DNA of 64,000 nt from Conus ventricosus (taxonomy: Eukaryota > Mollusca > Gastropoda > Neogastropoda > Conidae), in contig JAFLJL010014716.1 of NCBI GenBank assembly GCA_018398815.1, positions 30,001 through 94,000 of the forward strand. Direction: 5' to 3'. Numbering within the stretch: the first letter of the stretch is position 1; each line of letters opens with the position of its first letter. The notes under the pieces are model-generated. The model was not told the origin of the DNA, ran no database searches, and worked only from the letters and a program-made list of their open reading frames with translations. The position numbers and the translations under genes were made by a program. Positions 1 through 8,029 of the stretch are shown here, piece by piece.

Positions 1-101
1 CAGTGCTGCTCTAGAACACAGCAAGCTGACTTTATCCCAGAGGTATGTACAGTGCTGCTCTAGAACACAGCAAGCTGAATTTATCCCAGAGGTATGTACA
101 G
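1..101 (+). repeat. 49-bp splice-donor minisatellite, left-block copy, part 1
   Basis: About two copies of the 49-bp unit that fills 50918-52275. Each unit contains ACTTTATCCCAGAG followed by GTATGTACAG, which is the 3' end and 5' splice site of the EDEM3 exon at 50834-50917. The array is cut at 101 by a transposon and resumes at 913. It is intronic, and the preceding exon lies outside the window. Confidence 0.85.
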
Positions 102-912
102 CAGACCTGTTTACCCCTACGGATTCACCGTAGTTTCTGCGAAAATAGGTCCTCGGCTACGGTGCTACGATCACACAGGCTCAAACTACGGAGAAAAAAA
201 ACAAACAAACAAACAAAATCAGCCACTAAAGCTGTCAGCGACGATCATAAACGAAAGTAAGTGAAGGGAGATAATTCTGATATTTTCCGATTTGCTTGCG
301 CATGCGCGCTAGTTTCTTTCGTCTGCTCCAGTCTGCTCAGTCGATTCGCGCGAAAATGTCGACAAAAAGGGAAAAAGAAAAGGCCAGTGAATCAACTGAC
401 CCTTGCACCTCTCCACCAAAGAAAAAAGCCCGGCGCCTCCTGCACAGCGTTTTCGAAAGGAGTATACACAGGAGTGGTCTTGTTTACAGGCATCTAAAAA
501 GGGAGAAGCGTATGTGTGGTGCATTGTTTGTGACACGGACTTCAGCTGTGTGCATGGTGGAAAGAACGACCGTTTCAGACATGTTAAAAGTGCCAGACAC
601 GAACAATTCGAGAGAGCCAAGGGAAAACAATCCACTCTGCAAGGCTTCTTTACACAGCAGCGTGATGAGCGAGAGGTGACACGGTCAGAGGCTCTGATAT
701 GCGAATTCTTGGTGGAACATAATTTGCCATTCGCAGCAGCTGACACTCTCACAAAGGCAATCGAACGCATATGCCCAGACTCAAAAATTGCCAAAGAGAT
801 CAAATGCTGCAGAAGTCGTGGTGACTACTGACAGTTGCTCAAATTTAAGCCCAAACTACTGACACAGGTCATCATGACTACTGAAAGGTAATGTTGGGGG
901 TAAACAGGTCTG
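102..912 (+). mobile_element. 811-bp non-autonomous DNA transposon with 16-bp TIRs
   Basis: The ends are a 16-bp perfect inverted repeat: CAGACCTGTTTACCCC at 102-117 and its reverse complement at 897-912. The 6-bp host sequence GTACAG is duplicated on both sides (96-101 and 913-918), and removing the element plus one duplicate restores a normal 49-bp minisatellite unit. Inside is the 5' part of a transposase with a zinc-finger-type N-terminus (357-831). The same site in the right-block array is empty, so the insertion is specific to this copy. The transposase family is hAT-like by its N-terminal pattern, but a 6-bp target duplication is shorter than the usual 8 bp. Confidence 0.85.
357..831 (+). 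pseudogene. N-terminal fragment of a BED/zinc-finger hAT-like transposase
   Basis: The frame opening at 357 encodes a basic start ending in PPKKKARR. The reading then shifts by one base near 430-445 to the frame running to 831, which contains QRFRKEYTQEWSCLQ and then a C-x2-C pair (CIVC), DFSCVHGG, RHVKSARH and the segment LVEHNLPFAAAD. This order (KY/W motif, CxxC, H-x-H, a Q/F-rich linker, then an 'EHNLP' helix) is typical of a transposase family common in invertebrate genomes and related to the element at 44492-50423. The catalytic domain is absent and translation stops at 831, so the protein is a broken remnant. Family assignment is from memory of the motif order. Confidence 0.7.
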
Positions 913-1056
913 GTACAGTGCTGATGTAGAACACAGCAAGCTGAATTTATCCCAGAGGTATGTACAGTGCTGATCAAGAACACAGCAAGCTGACTTTATC
1001 CCAGAGGTATGTACAGTGCTGATGTAGAACACAGCAAGCTGACTTTGTCCCATATA
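913..1056 (+). repeat. 49-bp splice-donor minisatellite, left-block copy, part 2
   Basis: Three units of the same 49-bp repeat, resuming after the transposon. The last unit runs into unique intron beginning CATATAAGAGAAAC, exactly as the right-block array does at about 52275. Here the array has about five visible copies, against about 28 in the right block, but its start lies off the window. Confidence 0.85.
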
Positions 1057-1092
1057 AGAGAAACTGTATTTTCACTGACCTCTGTTGTGTGC

Positions 1093-1515
1093 AGCATTTT
1101 CAAGTTTGCTGTTGATAAACTGTAGCCAAAGTAACCTTTGTACTGTTTTACACCTTCAGATATTTACCAGTGATAGACTGTGTAAAATGACCTGAGTAGC
1201 GTGTAGTGTGTTACATTTTCATATATTTACTGTTGATAAACCATTACTTAAGTGACCGGTATAGTGTGTTACATTTTCATAAATTTACTGTTCATAAACA
1301 TGTCACTAAATGACCTGTGTAGTTTGTTACATTTTCATATATTTGCTGTTTATAAACGTGTCACTAATGTGACCTGTGTAGTGTGTTACATTTTCATATA
1401 TTTACTGTTCATAAGCATGTCGCTAAAGTGACCCGTTTGGTGTCTTACAAGTTCATATATTTACCGTCCATAAACATGTCACTAAAGTGACCTGTGTAGT
1501 GCGTTACATTTTCAG
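1093..1515 (+). repeat. ~59-bp degenerate intronic repeat abutting an exon (left copy)
   Basis: Six to seven degenerate units built on GTCACTAAAGTGACCTGTGT, then AGTGTGTTACATTTTCATAT, then ATTTACTGTTCATAAACAT. The last unit runs into the real 3' splice site at 1515, where the unit's TTTTCAT reads TTTTCAG. The unit therefore spans the position of the acceptor. The right-block equivalent is 52330-52742. Confidence 0.75.
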
Positions 1516-1599
1516 GCATTCACTACAGATTTCCGTGTACATTGGGGCCACCATCCATTGCGACCTGAATTTATTGAGTCCACCTACTTTCTCTATAAG
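1516..1599 (+). CDS. EDEM3: EDEM3 exon encoding the GH47 'RPE..ES' catalytic-base segment (left copy)
   Basis: This is an 84-bp phase-0 exon between TTTTCAG and AAG/GTAAAT. It encodes 28 residues from [10 protein letters not shown] to ESTYFLYK, nearly identical to the corresponding vertebrate EDEM3 segment and clearly closer to EDEM3 than to EDEM1 or EDEM2. In GH47 enzymes the Glu of the R-P-E motif is the catalytic base (Glu599 in human ER mannosidase I), so the motif seen here (LRPEFIES) implies a potentially active enzyme fold. EDEM3 acts in the ER lumen, trimming mannose from misfolded glycoproteins for ER-associated degradation. The exon is nucleotide-identical to 52743-52826, but the upstream exons that should precede it are not on this side of the window. 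Confidence 0.92.
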
Positions 1600-1905
1600 G
1601 TAAATACCTACTTAAGTCATTGTGATCTTTTATGGTATTTGATAAGTGAAATAGAGTGTTTGTGTGATAGGGTTTTTTTTAGAATGAATAGATTATACAT
1701 GAAGTCAGTTTGAAATGGTGAGAATGTAAGTATTACAGCCATTAATTACAACTTTGTATTGGGCTCACCCGTTTGGTTACCTTGACTATTGGATACCTAG
1801 ATCCAGTTGAACCGAGAGATGGTTCAGTGACAGTTCGTCCAGTGACCCTAACGACCTCCAGCCACCATTCTTTGCCTGGGGTGAGGGCACAGTCAGTCTG
1901 AAAGA
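1600..1905 (+). other. Unique intron sequence, shared with right block
   Basis: No gene or repeat array is seen. The stretch matches 52827-53130 with only scattered substitutions and small indels. Confidence 0.7.
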
Positions 1906-3747
1906 TGAAGAACCACTAGTCATAGGACTGCCATCATTTGATGTGACAGTCATTGAAAGATGAAGAACCACTAGTCATATGACTGCCATCAGTTGATGTG
2001 ACAGTCATTGAAAGACAAAGAACCACTAGTCATTGTACTGCCATCAGTTGATGTGACAGTCATTGTTTGTTACAATGAAGTGAATGCAACATCCCTCACA
2101 CACAAAGCTCACTAATGTGACGGTCATTGTTTGTTATAAAACAAAGCTAATTGATGTGACAGTCATTGAAAGATGAAGAACCACTAGTCATAGGACTGCC
2201 ATCAGTTGATGTGACAGTCATTGAAAGACAAAGAACCACTAGTCATAGGACTGCCATCAGTTGATGTGACAGTCATTGAAAGACAAAGAACCACTAGTCA
2301 TAGGGCTGCCATCAGTTGATGTGACCGTCATTGAAAGACAAGAACTACTAGTCATTGTACTGCCATCAGTTGATGTGACAGTCATTGAAAGACAAAGAAC
2401 TACTAGTCATAGGACTGCCATCAGTTGATGTGACAGTCATTGAAAGACAAAGAACTACTAGTCATAGGGCTGCCATCAGTTGATGTGACAGTCATTGAAA
2501 GACAAAGAACTACTAGTCATAGGGCTGCCATCAGTTGATGTGACAGTCATTATTTGTTACAATGAAGTGAATGCAACATCCCTCACACACAAAGCTCACT
2601 GATGTGACGGTCATTGTTACAAAACAAAGCTCACCGATGTGATGGTCATTGTTTGTTACAAAACAAAGCTCACTGATGTGACAGTCATTGTTTGTTACAA
2701 AACAAAGCTAATTGATGTGACAGTCATTGTTTGTTACAAAACAAAGCTCACTGATGTGACAGTCATTGTTTGTTACAATAAAGTGAATGCAACATCCCTC
2801 ACACACAAAGCTCACTGATGTGACAGTCATTGTTTGTTACAAAACAAAGCTCACCGATGTGACAGTCATTGTTTATTACAAAACAAAGCTCACTGATGTG
2901 ACAGTCATTGTTTGTTACAATGAAGTGAATGCAACATCCCTCACACACAAAGCTCACTGATGTGACAGTCATTGTTACAAAACAAAGCTCACTGATGTGA
3001 CAGTCATTGTTACAAACAAAGCTCACTGATGTGACAGTCATTGTTTGTTACAAAACAAAGCTCACTGATGTGACAGTCATTGTTACAATGAAGTGAATGC
3101 AACATCCCTCACACACAAAGCTCACTGATGTGATAGTCATTGTTTGTTACAAAACAAAGCTCACCGATGTGACAGTCATTGTTACAATGAAGTGAATGCA
3201 ACATCCCTCACACACAAAGCTCACTGATGTGACAGTCATTGTTTGTTACAATGAAGTGAATGCAACATCCCTCACACACAAAGCTCACTGATGTGACAGT
3301 CATTCTTACAAAACAAAGCTCACTGATGTGACAGTCATTGTTTTCACAAAACAAAGCTAATTGATGGGACAGTCATTGTTTGTTACAAAACAAAGCTAAT
3401 TGATGGGACAGTCATTGTTACAAAACAAAGCTAATTGATGTGACAGTCATTGTTTGTTACAAAACAAAGCTCACTGATGTGACAGTCATTGTTTGTTACA
3501 ATGCTAGTGAATGCAAAATCCCTCGCACACAAAGCTCACTGATGTGATAGTCATTGTTTGTTACAATGCTAGTGAATGCAAAATCCCTCACACACAAAGC
3601 TCACTGATGTGACAGTCATTGTTTGTTACAATGCTAGTGAATGCAAAATCCCTCACACACAAAGTTCACTGATGTGATAGTCATTGTTTGTTACAATGCT
3701 AGTGAATGCAAAATCCCTCGCACACAAAGCTCACTGATGTGATAGTC
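1906..3747 (+). repeat. Modular minisatellite with a common 16-bp core (left copy)
   Basis: More than 40 units share the core GATGTGACAGTCATTG but carry one of three tails. One tail gives a 55-bp unit (AAAGACAAAGAACCACTAGT...). A second gives a 39-bp unit (TTTGTTACAAAACAAAGCTC...). A third, about 64 bp, contains CCCTCACACACAAAGCTCAC. The 55-bp type is concentrated on the left and the other two on the right. The equivalents in the right block are 53130-53700 plus 56215-59140. Confidence 0.9.
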
Positions 3748-4205
3748 GGCGCTCGTCAGTTTGGAGCAAACAGGTCTTTGTCACAATGTCTGAGGTGAAA
3801 TTGAGATATTCTCTTTGTTGTTTGACATTGAGTATGAATATTTGCATTAATGTCTTTATCCGATACATCCAAACAAAGTTCCATATTTTGTTAGGGAAAA
3901 ACTGCAGTATTCACTGTTGTATATGAATGTCCAGTGGGTTGTTCAGATCACTGAACAGTGGATCTCCCTGCAGTGGACACAGCCTGTGTTGAATCTCGGA
4001 GGGGCAAATGGCCTCACGGTCAGCATGGCCCAGTTTTCACCAGCTTCAAAATGTCATGTGCTTCAGCAGTTCAGTTATGATTGTTCGAGAAAGTTCTGTG
4101 CATATGTTATAGAGTTTTTCCATGTCACTGACGACACCTACCTGCCTTACTGTTGACACCTACCTGCCTTACTGTTGACACCTACCTGCCTTACTGCTGC
4201 TCCTG
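3748..4205 (+). other. Intron sequence with short CACCTACCTGCCTTACTGTT repeats
   Basis: Unique intron to about 4125, then three tandem copies of a 22-bp unit (GACACCTACCTGCCTTACTG plus TT). No coding sequence is recognised; the open frame at 3917-4156 also occurs in the right block and looks incidental. Confidence 0.6.
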
Positions 4206-4248
4206 GCAACAGGAGACGACTACCTGGAGGCTGGGAAGAAGGTGCTGG
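4206..4248 (+). pseudogene. Partial copy of the following EDEM3 exon
   Basis: Positions 4206-4248 match the first ~46 bases of the exon at 4414, with a 3-base deletion and a few substitutions: GCAACAGGAGACGACTACCT versus GCAACGGGAGACAACTACTA, both running on to GGGAAGAAGGTGCTGG. It ends in a stop (GTTTAG) shortly after. A second shorter exon-start copy (GCAACAGGAG) begins at 4315. The right block has only one such partial copy (about 59644). Confidence 0.75.
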
Positions 4249-4352
4249 TTTAGTGACACTGTTTCACTGTTGTCCATGTCACTGACAACATCTACCTGCC
4301 TTGCCATACTGCACGCAACAGGAGAAACCCATCTACCTTTTATTTCATATGT

Positions 4353-4355
4353 GTG

Positions 4356-4410
<55 letters not shown>
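4353..4410 (+). repeat. (TG)n tract directly at a 3' splice site
   Basis: About 28 TG dinucleotides run straight into CAG/GCAACGGG, so the acceptor at 4413 has UG repeats in place of a conventional polypyrimidine tract. In the right block the tract is interrupted (TGTATG, TGTGTGG) and differs in length. Confidence 0.9.
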
Positions 4411-4413
<3 letters not shown>

Positions 4414-4538
4414 GCAACGGGAGACAACTACTACCTGGAGGTGGGGAAGAAGGTGCTGGACAACCTGCAAGCCCATGCACGTGTAGATTGCGGGCTGGCG
4501 GCCATTAAAAACGTCAAGACCGGTGCCCTCGAAGATCA
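4414..4538 (+). CDS. EDEM3: EDEM3 exon following the catalytic-base exon (left copy)
   Basis: This 125-bp exon starts in phase 0 after CAG and ends after two bases of a codon (GAAGATCA/GTGAGT). It encodes 41 residues from [13 protein letters not shown] through ARVDCGLAA to TGALED, matching the EDEM3 GH47 segment after the YK junction. The two nucleotide differences from 59756-59880 in the first 20 bases are synonymous. Skipping this exon would shift the frame. The next exon must start with one base to complete the codon and then MDSFF-like sequence, which is found, damaged, near 20866. Confidence 0.92.
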
Positions 4539-4645
4539 GTGAGTTCTGCATGTCAGATGAGGAGGGATGGGAGGGGGAATTCATGAATTGGCTCTGGCAC
4601 TTGACACCAGTAGACATCACTGCAACCCATTCACCTCCTATTTTA

Positions 4646-4669
4646 TATATCTATCTATCTATATATCTA

Positions 4670-4716
<47 letters not shown>

Positions 4717-4717
4717 T
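4646..4717 (+). repeat. TATC / CT / TA microsatellite
   Basis: Adjoining runs of TATC, CT and TA dinucleotides in the intron. The right-block equivalent is a TA run followed by GA repeats (59981-60047). Confidence 0.85.
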
Positions 4718-4759
4718 AAAACAAGTTAAAAGAGGAATCTTAAAACTATCTATAAATTT

Positions 4760-4786
4760 GTTTCAAGCGTGTTGCGCTGTCATCAG
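4760..4786 (-). ncRNA. Hammerhead-like core, reverse orientation (relic)
   Basis: The reverse complement of the 27-nt core discussed at 60158-60184 (CTGATGA, an AGCG/CGCT stem, GAAAC). Here it follows a single left arm (4722-4759 region) and the right arm is missing, so it looks like a broken half of the palindrome. It is opposite in orientation to the right-block copy. Confidence 0.35.
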
Positions 4787-5190
4787 GATGGTTTTTGGTT
4801 TGCCCACCGCCAATGTTATATAGCGTGTGGGCTCCCGTTTGCGGTTGTTTGCATGTGCGGGTTGGCTGCACATGTTTTTTGGGGCTTTCAGGTTTGTGTG
4901 TGTGTGTTTGTGTGTATTTATATCATTTTTTTTTTCTTTAAGTTGTTTCCCAACAAGAATTCATCTTGATTCTTTGTGTCAGTGAATGTTTCTGACTCAG
5001 AAGAAAGGCCACAAGTTGGTCTTAAGTTGACAATATTGGGAAAAAAGAAAGAAAGCTGGAAGCTGATCCTAGAGAAAGAATTTTTTTTTAATCCTGTAGA
5101 AGCAGGCTTCAGTGTTGATGTGAAAGAATCAAAGTATGATGTGGTTCTTAACCGTGTTACAGAGAAAAAAATTCACTTGGTAACGAGACA

Positions 5191-5381
5191 TTAACCCTTT
5201 CACTGCCATCTAACCCCATCTAACTCAATTTTCTTCCACATGCTATTCAAATATGAGAGGAAACGAAAGTGAAAAGCCATGCAAACAAAACGTGAATAAC
5301 AGCATGCTCCTGGTGCTAAGTAGTGACTGTGGCATTCTGATAACAGTAGCTGTACGAATACTATGGCAATGAAAGGGTTAA
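5191..5381. mobile_element. 191-bp piggyBac-type MITE (left copy)
   Basis: TTAA at both ends, with inverted ends TTAACCCTTTCACTGCCAT (5191) and ATGGCAATGAAAGGGTTAA (5363-5381), differing at one position. A TTAA target with CCC-starting ends is typical of piggyBac-mobilised MITEs. The same element sits at 62006-62197 in the right block, so it predates the split of the two copies. Confidence 0.8.
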
Positions 5382-5580
5382 ATCTGCCGCTTTTGGCAGG
5401 AATCCCTCCATTTTTCAATATAACATCACCAAATGCTCCCCCCCCCCCCCTCTAATTTGTTATTATCATAGTTATGCTGAGCAATGTTTTGTTTGGGATG
5501 TTTTTATATATATTTTCTTCATTCACAAACAATGGACAGATATATTTTCCCATACTTGTCTGTCCAAACAAATGCCCTAT

Positions 5581-5769
5581 TTCCTACTCTGTGTGGAACT
5601 TTGCCGTATTATCATGAATCCCCAGAACTTTAATGAGAGAGAAGAGCATTGCCTCTGTGTGGAACGTTGCCATATTATCACGAATCCCCAGAACTTTTAT
5701 GAGAGAGAAGAGCATTGCCTCTGTGTGGAACTTTGCCATATTATCACGAATCCCCAGAACTTTTATGAG
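5581..5769 (+). repeat. 66-bp minisatellite, left flank of the hAT composite
   Basis: Nearly three units of the 66-bp repeat (ATGAGAGAGAAGAGCATTGC, CTCTGTGTGGAAC...). The array is cut after ...TTTTATGAG at 5769 and resumes at 20603. The right-block equivalent is 62420-64000. Confidence 0.9.
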
Positions 5770-5979
5770 CAGGGGTGGGATTTTTCCGCGGATTTCCGCG
5801 GTAGATCCTTGTTCATTCCGCGTAACAGCGTGTCAGTTCCGCGGAAGCGATCTGTGATTCTCATTCATGTCTTCAAAAACATCCGGTGTCATTTATCCAC
5901 AAACTGTTCGACATTCTTTAACGGCTTGGATTCGCAGTTAACTTGGTAACTTTCTCCTTCCGGTTTTGCGATCTTCAAA

Positions 5980-6290
5980 ATGGCGACATGTCGAAGAGAC
6001 GTCATTTCACGCGGAGAAAAATGTATCCTGCGACAGTTCTTTGAAGAACAAGTGGAAGTGGGACTGGTTGGAGAGTAAGGTGGATGATGATGAAGTGATA
6101 GGCCAGTTCATAGCCAAATTTAATGCTGTGGCCTTGCTTACTGCAATCTTTGCCGAGTGCAAATAAATTACAATTCACGCGGAAAAGTTGCTTTGGTGGA
6201 TCACATTAAAAGCAACAAGCACAAGACAGCTCTGGATCAGCGGACGAACTTAATGCAAGATGTCCAGCTCCACACTTGCATTAATTTTGT
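5980..6290 (+). pseudogene. BED zinc-finger fragment of a hAT transposase
   Basis: One frame reads KWKWDWLESKVDDDEVIGQF followed by AKFNAVAL and a CK pair. After a frameshift at about 6160 another frame reads SRGKVALVDHIKSNKHKTAL. Together these give the W/K start, the Cys pair and the H-x4-H end (HIKSNKH) of a BED-type finger with normal spacing. It sits 200 bp inside the left end of the composite element, as expected for the start of its transposase. The rest of the protein is missing. Confidence 0.65.
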
Positions 6291-6341
6291 GTGCCATTAG
6301 GTTGAAAAGGAACTCCTCTCATCTACACTTGGTCCAAGTTG

Positions 6342-7310
6342 TTAACCCCTTCACTGCCACAGTATAATAGCACATTTGAAAATCTGTCTGCCGTGGTAAA
6401 ATTGAGCTTTTTGGGTAGGTTCAATGAAATGGTTACTGCTCACTTATTTCTTGACAGATCTCTTTGATTTTTTGCATGTTTTGTTGTTATGCATTTGTCT
6501 ACAATGTTCTATCAAAATGGCTTGATTATGTTGATAATTAGTATAGCAGAAATTGACATAATTATAAAAATTTTACCAAAAAATAACAGTTTTCGAGTGT
6601 ACACAAAACACATTGCGCCAAACAGAATGAGTCAAAACACTGAAAAAGTGGTTTACTACTTATTGAATATCAGCACTAACACATGAAAGTCATTAAATCC
6701 CAAGGAATGTTGTTCTTGATGATAATCTGCTCATAATTGGGGGTACTATTTTTTAGGTAAAAAGGGGCATAATCATGCTTTTCGCGGTATGTTCTATTGT
6801 TCACTAACATGTACATTACTCACTTATTTGTTGAGTTATTTGTTAGATTTTTTGTGGATTACTTACTTATACCCTTGTCTACAATTTCACATCATTCAAT
6901 ATTGGTTTTGTTGGTTATGATGATGGTTCACACTAATAACATGTGATAAAACAGTTTTTGTTTTGTTTTCAATATGAGAGTTTTAGAATAATTGAGCATA
7001 TAAAAAACCCACTAAACACAACAAAAATACCTTTTGGTGTTAGCTCAACAACATTACAAACACCTGGGATTCATATTGTTGTCAAAAATGTCCCTCTGTG
7101 TAACAATCTGTCTGTTACTGGGGGTACCCCAATTCTCCTAGAAAGGGGCATAATTTTACTATTTGGGGTAGGCTCAGTACCTCAATCACTGCTTATGTAT
7201 TTCTTTACATATGACTTAGATTTTATGGCTTCTCTTTCCTTATACCACAAACTTTGATGCTATATAACAATAATGTAGTTTTGTGAGCCATTAGGGGATG
7301 GACAGGGATA
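6342..7310. repeat. Dispersed repeat, copy 1
   Basis: A low-GC stretch beginning TTAACCCCTTCACTGCCAC, which resembles the piggyBac-type MITE end at 5191. The interior (about 6595-6960) matches 17185-17530, including shared GGGGGTACTATT and GGCATAATCA segments, with small indels. No coding function is recognised. Confidence 0.6.
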
Positions 7311-7570
7311 CATATACAGTGAAACCTCTATTTTAAGACCTTCAAATGTCCAGAAAATTCGGTCTTAAATTGGAGGGGTCTTATAAGGGAGGTAGGCACC
7401 GAAACAAACACTTTCTCACAGATGAATTCTCCATGCACAAAAAGTCCAAGAACACTGAATGCATACTGAAAACATGTATAATTTTCACAGATGAATGCAA
7501 ATACAATGTACACAAAATTACACATTGACTAGGCGTTGGAATATTTTCAGATAAAATATCCTTACAATTA

Positions 7571-7577
7571 CACACGC

Positions 7578-7627
<50 letters not shown>

Positions 7628-7734
7628 CACACACACTGTCTCCTTCATACAGCTACACAAAAGGACATACAATGACTATGTGTTGAAGAAATATTTTCAC
7701 ACACATTACAGTACACATACTCACTCAATCACAG

Positions 7735-7788
<54 letters not shown>
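7571..7788. repeat. (CA)n microsatellites
   Basis: Two CA runs (7571-7636 and 7737-7788) separated by about 100 bp. They generate spurious TH- or CV-rich open frames. Confidence 0.95.
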
Positions 7789-7791
<3 letters not shown>

Positions 7792-7799
7792 TGTGTCTG

Positions 7800-8025
7800 T
7801 TACTGTTAGCGATTTCCTTTCTTTCACATATTTCCGGTCAGCTTTTGCACCTTGTTCCCAGATTGCCATGACAGCTTTCTGATCTTTGATGATGTTTTGA
7901 ATCTGGGTCATTGCCAACTTCATAACTTCGAGCAATCAATATTGCAGTTTCACCTCCACGACTTCTTTGATCACCTCCACTCTCTCTTCTAAATTCAGGG
8001 GCTTTCTCTTTCGTGATCCGCATGT
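7800..8025 (-). pseudogene. pogo-like transposase helix-turn-helix fragment
   Basis: Read on the - strand, one frame gives GGETAILIARSYEVG and the next gives MTQIQNIIKDQKAVMAIWEQ then GAKADRKYVKER. The pattern 'ARSYEVG-TQIQNIIK-K-I---WE' is the N-terminal DNA-binding helix-turn-helix of pogo/Tigger transposases. At least one frameshift separates the parts and no catalytic DDE domain remains. Confidence 0.6.
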
Positions 8026-8029
8026 TTTG

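Noticed and set aside
3917..4156. 79-codon frame conserved at 59311-59550
   Set aside because: It is conserved only because the whole intron is duplicated. No EDEM3 homology, and it lies in the intron between two adjacent EDEM3 exons.
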